DNA of 40,773 nt from a delta proteobacterium NaphS2 (GTDB taxonomy: Bacteria > Desulfobacterota > DSM-4660 > Desulfatiglandales > Desulfatiglandaceae). This document shows, piece after piece, positions 8,023-16,089 of this stretch; within the stretch, counting starts at the first letter, position 1, and every line of letters starts with the position of its first letter. Below the pieces are notes generated by a model. That model did not search any database. It was not told the origin of the DNA and was given only the letters and a program-made list of their open reading frames with translations. The position numbers and the translations under genes are program-made. The DNA lies in the NCBI GenBank assembly GCA_000179315.1, contig ADZZ01000014.1, positions 1 to 40,773 of the forward strand, read 5' to 3'.

Positions 8023-8185
8023 ATGAAAAAGGGGACGATACTGAGCACAGGTGTGTTTGCCCTTAGCTGGGTTGTATCCGCATTGGATACATCACTGCAT
8101 GCCTTTGAAGATGAAGCCCTGAACCCCAAAAATGAAGAGGTGAAACCTGCGGAGGTTAATGGCGCGGGGATGCATACCGTATTCA
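8023..8185 (+). other. Possible 5' fragment of an exported protein
   Basis: An ATG at 8023 opens a frame beginning MKKGTILSTGVFALSWVVSA, which looks like a weak signal peptide followed by an acidic stretch (FEDEALNPKNEEVKPAE). The frame continues to 8511, but beyond about 8186 the other two frames carry an antiporter relic, so the later residues are not meaningful. There is no good ribosome site. It may be the start of a lost gene or chance. Confidence 0.25.
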
Positions 8186-8378
8186 TCCATTTTCTGCGAC
8201 GTGGAACCCCACGATCACATCCGAACACGAATCCCATTTGCGCTGATCACGGCGGCAGTCACCATATCTTTTCGGATTCCTTCCTGCCAATGTGGGTCTG
8301 CCACCCTTATTGTTGCTCCTTATGGGCGCTTTATTTCTCATGCTCCTGCCAACCATACACCGCTTATTCGGTCATTAA
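8186..8378 (+). pseudogene. C-terminal relic of a Na+/H+ antiporter (NhaC-type)
   Basis: One frame gives IFCDVEPHDHIRTRIPFALI then TAAVT; shortly after, a second frame gives FGFLPANVGLPPLLLLLMGA ... HRLFGH with a stop at 8376-8378. Together they match the end of NhaC-like antiporters (CDHIDHVRTQLPYAL followed by a last membrane helix). The switch between frames near 8270 is a frameshift, and everything before the penultimate region is absent. A non-functional 190-base remnant. Confidence 0.55.
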
Positions 8379-8555
8379 TGGACATCATCAACGCTTTTTC
8401 TTGCAGGTTCGGCAGAATGTATCTCCAGCTCTTGAGAAAAATCTTTTGACAATTTTACTTATCCCATGGTACGGACGATGTCTGTTCTCGCCTTTGGAAC
8501 AATCTTTATAAGCACATGAATGGAATCCATAAAATGAGGACTGCCTGGTCAAACT

Positions 8556-8849
8556 ATGAGCTCTTCTTTAGATAATCCCTGCCATAACTGCGGCATTTGC
8601 TGTCTTACTTTTCCGCTTCCGCCTTTCGATGCCAACGAACTGGTGAGGGCACCCAATGAACTCATGGAACAGATTGACGATTATGCTCACGGTGCCCGTT
8701 ACCGGGATACAAACCCGTGTCTCTGGCTGGACCTCGGCTCAGGAAAATGCAAGCATCACCAGGTGAGACCGGTCCTCTGCCGATGGTTCGTACCCGGGTG
8801 CGCAGCATGCAACGAACTGCGGAACAAAGCGGGACTTCCGAATGTGTAA
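8556..8849 (+). CDS. YkgJ-type CxxCxxCC cluster protein
   Basis: A 97-residue protein of the PF03692 type, thought to bind a zinc or iron-sulfur centre. The N-terminal motif is PCHNCGICC, followed by PCLWLD...GKCKHHQVRPVLCRWF, in which Cys and His recur as in the family, and PGCAACNELR at the end. Its function is unknown. It is slightly short for the family but has a natural-looking end. It is followed 19 bases later by a small membrane protein, so the two may be co-transcribed with the cupin gene. Confidence 0.8.
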   Translation: MSSSLDNPCHNCGICCLTFPLPPFDANELVRAPNELMEQIDDYAHGARYRDTNPCLWLDLGSGKCKHHQVRPVLCRWFVPGCAACNELRNKAGLPNV

Positions 8850-8868
8850 TTGCGTTGGGAGATGGCCC

Positions 8869-9024
8869 ATGAAACCCAAAACGAAGATTCTGGCATACCT
8901 GGTCGCTTTTGCCTTTATTGACACCGCCATTCCCGTGCCGCTTACGGCCCTCCTTCTGATCTATGTACTGTCCGAAAAACCGCCATGGTTTCGGGAGCTG
9001 GTACGTGAGGTATATGATTTTTAA
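8869..9024 (+). CDS. Small conserved membrane protein
   Basis: A 51-residue protein MKPKTKILAYLVAFAFIDTA ... PPWFRELVREVYDF with one or two membrane segments rich in Pro (IPVPLTALLLIYVL). I recall very similar 50-residue proteins in other Desulfobacterota but know no function. GGGAGAT precedes the ATG at 8869. The last 11 bases overlap the cupin start at 9014, pointing to translational coupling. It is easily missed because of its size. Confidence 0.65.
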   Translation: MKPKTKILAYLVAFAFIDTAIPVPLTALLLIYVLSEKPPWFRELVREVYDF

Positions 9025-9442
9025 AAGTAAATCCATGAAACCACGCGTTATACGTTCGATTGCGTCCCAAGAGTATTTCTTTGAAGAAGGGTGCCATATT
9101 CTGGAACTCTGGAATGCCCCTCATGATCCGGAACTGTCCATTGCCCGTGCCCGGGTCGAACCAGGGAAGAAAACAAGATGGCATCAGTTAAACGATCTTG
9201 TTGAACGATATTTCATTCTGGAAGGTGAAGGACGGGTGGAGATTGGACACCTCAGTCCCGAGAATGTAACCCACGGCGACCTGGTGATTATCCCGCCGGG
9301 GTGCCCTCAGCGAATCCAAAATATCGGGAAAACCGATCTGGTGTTTCTGGCGATTTGCACGCCAAGGTTTTCCCGCGAAAAATACGCCGATATTCAAGGC
9401 ACTGCGGATTCCGAAATCATCCCAAATAGTCAAACCGGTTAG
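9014..9442 (+). CDS. Cupin domain protein
   Basis: A single-domain cupin of 142 residues, probably cytoplasmic. The first cupin motif is RWHQLNDLVERYFILEGEG and the second GDLVIIPPGCPQRIQN, giving His and Glu ligands for a divalent metal. The ligand or reaction is unknown. I choose ATG 9014 because GTGAGG lies four bases before it and it overlaps the preceding gene; ATG 9035 (MKPRVIRS), which resembles the start of related proteins, is the alternative. The end RFSREKYADIQ is typical of this cupin subgroup. Confidence 0.8.
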   Translation: MIFKSKSMKPRVIRSIASQEYFFEEGCHILELWNAPHDPELSIARARVEPGKKTRWHQLNDLVERYFILEGEGRVEIGHLSPENVTHGDLVIIPPGCPQRIQNIGKTDLVFLAICTPRFSREKYADIQGTADSEIIPNSQTG

Positions 9443-9529
9443 CCCCAAATCGAGAGTGAACATTTCCTCGGCGACCGATCCCGGCTGACACCGCGCAACA
9501 GGTGAAAGGGCGACAGTAAGGAGACGACC

Positions 9530-10759
9530 ATGAAATATGATTTCGATATGGAGATTGATCGTAGAAATTCATATTCCTTAAAATGGGAGTTCATGCACAC
9601 CGGCGGAAAGTTGGCGCACACCACGCGATTTCTCAACGAAAACCGGGTTCTCCCCATGTGGGTGGCGGATATGGACTTTGTTTCCCCAAAACCGGTCGTG
9701 GATGCACTCACCCAAAGGGCCCAACATGGCATCTATGGCTATACTGCTCCCACCCAATCCTTTTATAATTCTGTGATCGGATGGATGGAGCGGCGACACG
9801 GGTGGCGGGTTGGCCGCCAATGGATCTGTGTCACACCCGGAGTGGTGCCTGCTCTCAATATGCTGGTGCGTGCCTTCGCCTCCCCTGGAGACCGCGTACT
9901 AATTCAGCCGCCGGTTTACCATCCTTTTTACGGAGCGATTGAGAACAATGGCGCCGAACCGGCCCTTAATCCGCTGATCCTTGAAAACGGTCGGTATGGC
10001 ATGGACATTACGGACCTTGAAACCAAATGCAAAGATCCGAGGGTGAAACTGGCGGTGTTGTGCAGCCCCCACAATCCCGTGGGGCGCGTGTGGACCCGCG
10101 ATGAGTTGATCTGTTTTGGTGAAATCTGTCTGGACAACGACATACTCGTGGTGTCAGATGAAATCCACGGTGATCTGATCTATAGAGATAACGTCTTTAC
10201 ACCGTTCGCCAGTATCAGCGAAGTATTTTCCGAAAATTCCATCACTTGCACATCACCCAGCAAGACATTCAACCTTGCCGGGTTACAGACGTCCTGCATT
10301 ATCATCCCCAATCCGGATCTCCGATCCAGATTCGAAAAAATCCTTCAACGTAACGGACTTTTTGGCCTGGGCGCTTTCGGCGCGGTTGCGCTTCAGGCTG
10401 CATATGATCATGGCGAAGAGTGGCTTGTGCAACTTCTCGAATATATCAAGGGCAACCTCGAATACCTTGAAGCGTATGTGGTCCGATATATCCCGCAACT
10501 GACCGTCATTCGGCCGGAGGGAACATACCTCGTGTGGCTTGACTGCCGCGGGCTTGGCCTCGACAAAAGGATGTTAAAAAAGTTCATGCTGGAGGAGGCA
10601 GGGGTTTATCTGGACGCGGGTTTCATCTTTGGTCCCGAAGGTGAGGGTTTTGAGCGCATCAATATCGCTTGCCCCAGATCAATACTGGCTGAAGCCCTTG
10701 ATCGAATCAGAGAAGCCGTGGGAAGGTTCTCCTCCGATGGCGCCAGGCAAGCTCCGTGA
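9530..10759 (+). CDS. patB: PatB/MalY-type PLP-dependent C-S lyase or aminotransferase
   Basis: A 409-residue fold-type I PLP enzyme. The pattern LPMWVADMDF (43-50), the IQPPVYHPF segment, SPHNPVGRVW (179-188), SDEIHGDL (209-216) and the PLP lysine K245 in TSPSKTFNLAG identify the PatB/MalY branch, cystathionine beta-lyases that cleave cystathionine or cysteine conjugates to a thiol, pyruvate and ammonia. The C-terminal Arg in ERINIACPRS should bind the substrate carboxylate. AAGGAGA sits 6 bases before the ATG. It follows the cupin after 87 bases. The exact substrate cannot be told from sequence. Confidence 0.88.
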   Translation: MKYDFDMEIDRRNSYSLKWEFMHTGGKLAHTTRFLNENRVLPMWVADMDFVSPKPVVDALTQRAQHGIYGYTAPTQSFYNSVIGWMERRHGWRVGRQWICVTPGVVPALNMLVRAFASPGDRVLIQPPVYHPFYGAIENNGAEPALNPLILENGRYGMDITDLETKCKDPRVKLAVLCSPHNPVGRVWTRDELICFGEICLDNDILVVSDEIHGDLIYRDNVFTPFASISEVFSENSITCTSPSKTFNLAGLQTSCIIIPNPDLRSRFEKILQRNGLFGLGAFGAVALQAAYDHGEEWLVQLLEYIKGNLEYLEAYVVRYIPQLTVIRPEGTYLVWLDCRGLGLDKRMLKKFMLEEAGVYLDAGFIFGPEGEGFERINIACPRSILAEALDRIREAVGRFSSDGARQAP

Positions 10760-10802
10760 AAGTGAACATTGCGATTAAAGAACGATTCCTGTATATAAAT
10801 TC

Positions 10803-10817
10803 AGGGGATTTTCCCCT
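10803..10817 (+). terminator. Short hairpin after the C-S lyase gene
   Basis: AGGGG-ATTTT-CCCCT followed by TTCTTTC, 43 bases after the stop codon. The stem is only five pairs, so termination may be weak, but the position between two plus-strand genes fits. Confidence 0.4.
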
Positions 10818-10931
10818 TTCTTTCATAAGGATTATCTTGAGCCAAGATGGGAGTGTATTGTTTTTTTACCCTACCGAATACCATTCGGTCAATCATTTCA
10901 AAAGAATTCATTGAGGAACGGGTTAAGCGCC

Positions 10932-12392
10932 ATGAAAGATTTCACACTGACCACTACCCTGCTTTTCACGGCCCACTGGCTCATTGTCATTGGACTTTCG
11001 ATCCGTGTCATTATGCGCCGGCGGCCCGTTGGAGCATCTCTGGCATGGCTGGCCGTTATTTTCAGCGTTCCTTTCGTTGGTGCCATCTTCTATTTCCTTA
11101 TCGGTGAAAGCCGCATCGGAGATCAATATCTGGCCCGCGCGGCCAGCATTCATGACCTTTACCTGAGCTGGCAGGCAGCCCTGCAGAGACGGGCCTACCG
11201 TGAAAAAATCCCTGCGGAACGGACTGCAGTACAAGCCATTCAGGTTCATGCTGAAAAGGTCGTTGGGTTTCCCGCCATGAGAAACAACGAGCTGCATCTC
11301 ATGGACCATTTTGAAAAAATTTTCGATACCATCATTGGAGATATCAATCGCGCTAAAAGCACATGTCATCTGGAGTTCTACATATGGACCGTGGGCGGAA
11401 AAGCCGACGAAGTTGCAGAGGCATTAATAATGGCGGCACAACGGGGCGTTATCTGTCGTATTTTGGTTGATGCCGTCGGCAGCAAGGAATTTTTGAGAAG
11501 CAACATGGCCCAACGCCTTCGAAAATCCGGCGTTCACATCGTGGCATCCCTACCGGTCGGCCCCTTTCGCATGCTAATGACCCGCGCCGATCTCCGCAAT
11601 CATCGAAAAATTATTGTCATTGACGGCGAGATTGCCTACACGGGAAGCCAGAATCTGGTGGATCCGCGGTTTTTTAAGCAGGAAGAGGGCGTGGGTCAGT
11701 GGGTGGACGCCATGGTGCGCATGGAAGGTCCCAGCGTGGAAGCCCTGGCCGGCACCTTTTTGGAGGATTGGGAACTGGACACGGGTGAGGGCCTCAAAGC
11801 CCTTGAAGAAACAAGTGATATACGGTCCATTCCTGACAAGGGGTCAATTCCGGTTCAAGTGGTGCCTTCGGGACCGGCGATCCGGCCTGAAATCATCCAT
11901 CAACTCCTCTTAACCACCATCTATGCCGCCCAAAAAACGTTGATATTGACGACGCCCTATTTCGTACCGGATGATGCACTGCTGACAGCGCTCATTTCCG
12001 CAGCCCATCGCGGCGTGGACGTTGTCATCGTCGTACCGGATGTGGTGGATTCCCGGCTTGTCCATTATGCCAGCCGTTCCCTCTTTGACAATCTCCTGAG
12101 CGCAGGCGTTACCATTGCGGCTTTCAGAGGGGGTCTTCTGCACACCAAATCCATTACGGTGGACGATAAGATCTGTGTGTTCGGCACGGTCAATCTTGAC
12201 ATGCGCAGCCTCTGGCTTAACTTTGAAGTCTCTCTTTTTGTATACGATCTTGCATTTACCCGGCAGGTTCGAGGGATGCAGACAAAATACATTGATCAAT
12301 CGAACATGCTCAACCTGGCAGAATGGCGAAAAAGGTCCGTGATACAGCGTTTCGCGGAAAATGCCGCACAACTTGTGGGACCGCTGCTGTGA
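10932..12392 (+). CDS. cls: Cardiolipin synthase (ClsA type)
   Basis: A membrane phospholipase-D-superfamily enzyme of 486 residues that condenses two phosphatidylglycerol molecules to cardiolipin. Two N-terminal helices (LLFTAHWLIVIGLSIRVI and AWLAVIFSVPFVGAIFYFL) precede two HKD domains: NHRKIIVIDGEIAYTGSQN near residue 235 and HTKSITVDDKICVFGTVNLD near residue 405. Length and order match ClsA. ATG 10932 is chosen; GAGGAAC lies about 12 bases upstream and a TTG at 10911 is an alternative. It appears monocistronic, followed 41 bases later by the sulfite reductase gene. Confidence 0.92.
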   Translation: MKDFTLTTTLLFTAHWLIVIGLSIRVIMRRRPVGASLAWLAVIFSVPFVGAIFYFLIGESRIGDQYLARAASIHDLYLSWQAALQRRAYREKIPAERTAVQAIQVHAEKVVGFPAMRNNELHLMDHFEKIFDTIIGDINRAKSTCHLEFYIWTVGGKADEVAEALIMAAQRGVICRILVDAVGSKEFLRSNMAQRLRKSGVHIVASLPVGPFRMLMTRADLRNHRKIIVIDGEIAYTGSQNLVDPRFFKQEEGVGQWVDAMVRMEGPSVEALAGTFLEDWELDTGEGLKALEETSDIRSIPDKGSIPVQVVPSGPAIRPEIIHQLLLTTIYAAQKTLILTTPYFVPDDALLTALISAAHRGVDVVIVVPDVVDSRLVHYASRSLFDNLLSAGVTIAAFRGGLLHTKSITVDDKICVFGTVNLDMRSLWLNFEVSLFVYDLAFTRQVRGMQTKYIDQSNMLNLAEWRKRSVIQRFAENAAQLVGPLL

Positions 12393-12433
12393 CGCCTTTA
12401 ATTGAATTATTTCAATAAAACAGGAGGAAAAAA

Positions 12434-13099
12434 TTGGGGAACAAAAAAAGTATTCTTGAAAAAGGAGCACTCATCCAAAGAGACAGAGAAACCTACGCAA
12501 TTGTACCGGATATCAAGGGAGGTCTTTGCACCCCCGAAATTTTGCGTAAAATTGCCGACATCTCCGAAAAATACGAACTGGCGGCCGTCAAACTGACCAG
12601 CGCCGCCAGAATTGCCCTGGTGGGGATCAAGGAAGAGGACATTGACCCGATCTGGGAAGAGCTTGGAATGAAATCGGCGAACCCGGTGGGACTGTGTGTC
12701 CGCAGTGTAAAGTTATGCCCCGGCACCACCTTCTGCACAATGGGTCAGCAGGATGCGGTCAGCATGGGCATTAAACTTGACGAGACGTACTGCGGCATGC
12801 AACTTCCCAGCAAATTCAAAATGGGGGTTTCAGGATGTCCCAACTGCTGTGCCGAATCCTATATCAAGGATCTGGGCTTGATCGGCACCAAGAAAGGATG
12901 GCGACTTGTGGTCGGCGGGAATGCCGCATCCAGGCCGTCACTGGCACAACAGGTGGCAGACGAATTGACCGACGATGAGGCCATGGCGGCCATTGACAAG
13001 ATCATGACCTGGTATAAAAACTTTCCCAAAAAGCAACGACTCAACAGAGTGCTCGACGATATGGGCATCGATCAGTTCAAAGAGGAAGTGGGGCTCTAA
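12434..13099 (+). CDS. Small siroheme sulfite/nitrite reductase-like protein
   Basis: A 221-residue cytoplasmic protein of the low-molecular-weight assimilatory-type sulfite reductase family (DVU1597 of Desulfovibrio vulgaris is the model I recall). The four Cys that hold the 4Fe-4S/siroheme pair are visible as CPGTTFC (C-x5-C) near residue 96 and CPNCC (C-x3-C) near residue 136. It lacks the duplicated body of full-size sulfite reductases. The start is TTG at 12434, supported by AGGAGG at 12423-12428; no ATG fits. A strong terminator follows directly. The physiological electron donor and substrate remain open. Confidence 0.88.
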   Translation: MGNKKSILEKGALIQRDRETYAIVPDIKGGLCTPEILRKIADISEKYELAAVKLTSAARIALVGIKEEDIDPIWEELGMKSANPVGLCVRSVKLCPGTTFCTMGQQDAVSMGIKLDETYCGMQLPSKFKMGVSGCPNCCAESYIKDLGLIGTKKGWRLVVGGNAASRPSLAQQVADELTDDEAMAAIDKIMTWYKNFPKKQRLNRVLDDMGIDQFKEEVGL

Positions 13100-13104
13100 T
13101 CAGA

Positions 13105-13144
13105 AGCCGCAGCAGACGACCCATGTCTGCCGCGGCTCCTTTTT
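13105..13144 (+). terminator. Intrinsic terminator of the small sulfite reductase gene
   Basis: A 13-pair stem (AGCCGCAGCAGAC against GTCTGCCGCGGCT, one G-T pair) with a six-base loop, followed by CCTTTTTCC, five bases after the stop codon. Confidence 0.85.
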
Positions 13145-13171
13145 CCTATCACAAAAGATAGAATGCCTTTG

Positions 13172-13543
13172 AAGGAAACCGGTTGATGAAAGGGCCAGTG
13201 AAAGGGTGCAGGCAAAGAGGCTGAATCGGTCGTAGAATTGGTTCCTGAGTTCCGCGTCATGAAGATGAATTTCATAGACTTCAGGGTCTTTGATACCTTT
13301 CACTTGACCAAACAATTCCCACAAATTGGAATGAATTTGCGGCGATTCCGAAACCTTGTCCGAAATGTAGGTGACAGTGGCTTCCAGATCCGAGCGGTCA
13401 TAGTCGGCGAGTTGTCCGTAGAAATCGATGGCTTCGTCCAATTCCTGGATCACCCCGCTGTAATCGAGGATCAGCCCGTATTCCTTTCCTTCGTGAAGAC
13501 GGTTTACGCGGGCGATGGCCTGAAGCAATGTGTGTTCTCTCAA
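13172..13543 (-). pseudogene. hsdR: Internal fragment of type I restriction subunit HsdR
   Basis: About 124 codons match the late helicase region of HsdR: LREHTLLQAIARVNRLHEGK (motif VI with the arginine finger), then EYGLILDYSGVIQELDEAID and a helical stretch ending RNQFYDRFSLFACTLSLALS. A full HsdR has about 800-1,000 residues. Here the nuclease and motor domains upstream and the C-terminus are absent; the flanking codons of the open frame (to 13630 and 13100) do not resemble HsdR. There is no start or ribosome site of its own. It probably belonged with the broken hsdM 5 kb away. Confidence 0.8.
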
Positions 13544-13590
13544 ATTTCTGAACCTGAATTTTTTCAGCCTGGCAGTTGAAATCACATCCG

Positions 13591-13851
13591 TCATTTCTGT
13601 CCCACTGGTGTTTTGCGATCCCCGAAACAATCCCTGAGCTTGGCTCTTAAACGTTTTCGCATGTCGTCAGGGATCCTATCCTGAGCGCTTTTTCGACAAA
13701 TGTCGATGGTTTTCTTGAGAGCATCACAACACTTCTGACATTCCGGACAATCGTTCAAGTGCTGCTCAATCTGCCGGCATTCATCATGCGCCAGTTCGCC
13801 GTCCAGATACTCGTTGATCTTTTCGAAGTTTTTTTGGCAGTCTTCCTTCAT
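13591..13851 (-). CDS. Zinc-binding anti-sigma factor (zf-HC2)
   Basis: An 86-residue protein with the ZAS signature HLNDCPEC (H-x3-C-x2-C) at about residues 31-38, an upstream Cys (MKEDCQKNFEKINEYLDGEL) and further Cys pairs. ZAS proteins bind and inhibit ECF sigma factors, in some cases releasing them on thiol oxidation. It overlaps the sigma gene by four bases (ATGA), strongly implying that the two work as a pair. It lacks a membrane segment, so the sensing would be cytoplasmic. The C-terminus is short and basic. Confidence 0.85.
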   Translation of the reverse strand: MKEDCQKNFEKINEYLDGELAHDECRQIEQHLNDCPECQKCCDALKKTIDICRKSAQDRIPDDMRKRLRAKLRDCFGDRKTPVGQK

Positions 13852-14459
13852 CCGTTCTCTCCTTCCCGGTAGGCCTGGGAGATCTTTTCCCGAAGAGCCG
13901 TGCGTGCCCGATGAAGCCGGGTCTTTACCGATTCAATGCTGATCCCCAGAATTTCAGCGGTTTCTTTGGTGCTGAACCCTTCAATGTCCCTCAGATTGAA
14001 CACCAGTCTGTATTTGTGGGGGAGCGCTTTGATGGAGTGGTTAATGACCGATTTCATTTCCGCCTGAAGTACATTGTTGGACGGCTCATCGGACCAGTCC
14101 GGAATATCATAGGTTCCGGACGTGCCGTCTTTGTTTGTAAAAGAGGTTTCCAGGGAGAGTTCGTGATCCGGCTCACATTTCTTTTTGCGCCGCTTTCGAA
14201 TGCAGGCGGTGGCGGCCAGTTTGAACAACCAATTCTTGAGTTTCGTTTCTTCTCTGAAAGTTTTCAGATACTTGAAGGCATTTAAAAAGGTATCCTGGGT
14301 AATATCTTCCGCATCCTGAAGCTGACCGCACATTTTGAGACCGAAGTTGAAAATTCGGTTCTCATATCGATCCACGATGCCTTCCATGGCCTCCATGGAT
14401 CCGTCCTTGAATTGTGCGATTAAATCATGATCCGTCGTGTCCGTGTTGATGGCTGTCAC
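13848..14459 (-). CDS. ECF sigma-70 factor (RpoE-like)
   Basis: A 203-residue group 4 sigma factor. Region 2 spans about residues 20-95, with DAEDITQDTFLNAFKYL (2.2/2.3) and LKNWLFKLAATACIRKRRKK (2.4 and after), and region 4 about 140-195, with LPHKYRLVFNLRDIEGFSTK and the HTH ILGISIESVKTRLHRARTAL. The start codon is GTG at 14459, overlapping the stop of the upstream gene as GTGA. A four-base overlap with the anti-sigma gene follows. The linker is longer than average (DIPDWSDEPSNN). Targets unknown; self-regulation is likely but no promoter match was established. Confidence 0.9.
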   Translation of the reverse strand: MTAINTDTTDHDLIAQFKDGSMEAMEGIVDRYENRIFNFGLKMCGQLQDAEDITQDTFLNAFKYLKTFREETKLKNWLFKLAATACIRKRRKKKCEPDHELSLETSFTNKDGTSGTYDIPDWSDEPSNNVLQAEMKSVINHSIKALPHKYRLVFNLRDIEGFSTKETAEILGISIESVKTRLHRARTALREKISQAYREGENG

Positions 14460-15907
14460 AGTGAACTGTTCCTTTTACCTGTTGAAATCGGTCGTATCCG
14501 TTCCCGCAGCTGGGGCACAACGTAGCCCAGCCGGAGCAGGGCGGTCATGAACTGTTTTTCTTTTCCCGGAAGGATGACAATGTGCTTTTCCCCGGCCGGC
14601 CGGCACAGCTTTGAAAATTTTGCGTCAGTGGTCACAAGCTTTTGTACCACCGTGTCCTTGCAGGCCACCAGGTGGCTTCTTCCGGCGTATTCAAATCCGG
14701 TTGACCGCTTGTTCGTATCATTTAGAAGCGTCGTTACGGTACCGGGGATGGGTTGAGTGGATCGGGATTCGAGAAAGGCTCTGATTTCTTCTGTGGTGGT
14801 GCCGTCTTGCGCAGCTTCGAGAAGGGTGTGTATGGTCATTTTCCATAAAACCGGTGACTTCTTCAGGCATGTTTTCTCAAGAAAAAGCCTGTCAGCGGGA
14901 GAAAGGGACCGCGCATCGGTCACCACAATGTCATGGTTCGGCAGCACGGTGAAAACCGCCCGGCTTTTTTGGGGGCCGGCCTCATAGGTATCCGTCATTT
15001 CCATGGCGAAGGCACCCAGGGGATTGATCCTTATAAAGAGAAGACCGTCATAACGGCTTAAAAAGTTTACAATCATATCACCCGAACCCCAGGCCCAGAG
15101 GCCATCGTAGTCGGAAAGAGCGCCGTCGGGAGTTATGTATGCCACGTCGATGATGCCAAGGGTGGCCGCATATTCAAAGAGGTATGCAAGTACATACCGC
15201 ATCTTGATCATTGTCTGGTCTTCGTACTCGTTCAGGTGCCCGTAATTGGCGTCCTCCACATAGAGTTTCCAGGCGTACCGCGCCACGTCGAATTCAAGTC
15301 CTCTGTCATGCATGGCGCGGATCAATTCGTTTACCGAAAGCCATTTTCCGGGGGTGCACAGTAAAAGACCTTCGTACAGTACCGGTCGTCGCCAATGCGC
15401 GGCGTATAGTGTGCGACCGCGAGTTGATTTCTGGCCTTTGATCAAATCCACCCGGCTGAATTCATCCAGGAATTTGTTGGTCTGCCATTTGGACCACGTG
15501 TCTTTGATCACTTTGGGAAAATGATCTTTAAGAGCCTTTTTCCCCCTGTTGGTAAGTTTGAGGATATTGCCGTCGGCCTTCGCAAGTCCTGTCCCCTGGA
15601 GCAGGACGGGCCATGCAAACGCCTGGATGTATCCGATGTCCTCAGGGATGCCGTTTTCGTTGTACCAGTCTCCATCCTGCAAGCGTTTGCTCAGCTTCCT
15701 CTGGGCAGACAGGGGAGGACGCCCGTTTTTGGCGCTGACCTTGATTTTACCCCCTTCAACGAGCCGCAGCACCGTTTCCAGGTTGTTAAGTGCAGACGAA
15801 GACGTATTGCGAACAACCAGTTCCCTTTCCACCGTCTTCTCTTTGATATCCAGAAGGATGGATTTGGGAAGTCTGCCCAGATATTTCATGTCTCCTTCGG
15901 AAGACAT
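14456..15907 (-). CDS. Helicase-associated (XPB/Ssl2 N-terminal-like) domain protein
   Basis: A 483-residue cytoplasmic protein without an ATPase motif. Residues about 310-470 (VLPNHDIVVTDARSLSPADR ... IRAFLESRSTQPIPGTVTTL) resemble PF13625, the domain found N-terminal to XPB-like helicases and in free-standing bacterial proteins. The N-terminal half (SAQRKLSKRLQDGDWY, LTNRGKKALKDHFPKVI) looks like winged-helix DNA-binding segments. Function unknown; DNA repair or regulation is a guess. It is the first gene of a trio with the sigma and anti-sigma genes, joined by a four-base overlap. ATG at 15907 is used; ATG 15889 has AAGGAG but only two bases away. Confidence 0.6.
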   Translation of the reverse strand: MSSEGDMKYLGRLPKSILLDIKEKTVERELVVRNTSSSALNNLETVLRLVEGGKIKVSAKNGRPPLSAQRKLSKRLQDGDWYNENGIPEDIGYIQAFAWPVLLQGTGLAKADGNILKLTNRGKKALKDHFPKVIKDTWSKWQTNKFLDEFSRVDLIKGQKSTRGRTLYAAHWRRPVLYEGLLLCTPGKWLSVNELIRAMHDRGLEFDVARYAWKLYVEDANYGHLNEYEDQTMIKMRYVLAYLFEYAATLGIIDVAYITPDGALSDYDGLWAWGSGDMIVNFLSRYDGLLFIRINPLGAFAMEMTDTYEAGPQKSRAVFTVLPNHDIVVTDARSLSPADRLFLEKTCLKKSPVLWKMTIHTLLEAAQDGTTTEEIRAFLESRSTQPIPGTVTTLLNDTNKRSTGFEYAGRSHLVACKDTVVQKLVTTDAKFSKLCRPAGEKHIVILPGKEKQFMTALLRLGYVVPQLRERIRPISTGKRNSSL

Positions 15908-16089
15908 CCATTAAACCCCCATTTTCCATGAACCTGATTGATGGTGATCAAATTCAACTGCAGGATAGGAGAAAGCGTCAGGGTTGTCAATCTGCCGGGT
16001 TTTAGAATGTGTGGGCATTTGCTTTGGGTTTCCGGGGGACTTTGAATCGTTCACAAATATAAATGCGCCAGAGATAAAAGATGTTTGGA

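Noticed and set aside
8023-8511. Full 162-codon frame as a real exported protein
   Set aside because: Beyond about 8186 the other two frames carry the antiporter relic, so most of this frame is chance; only the first part could be real.
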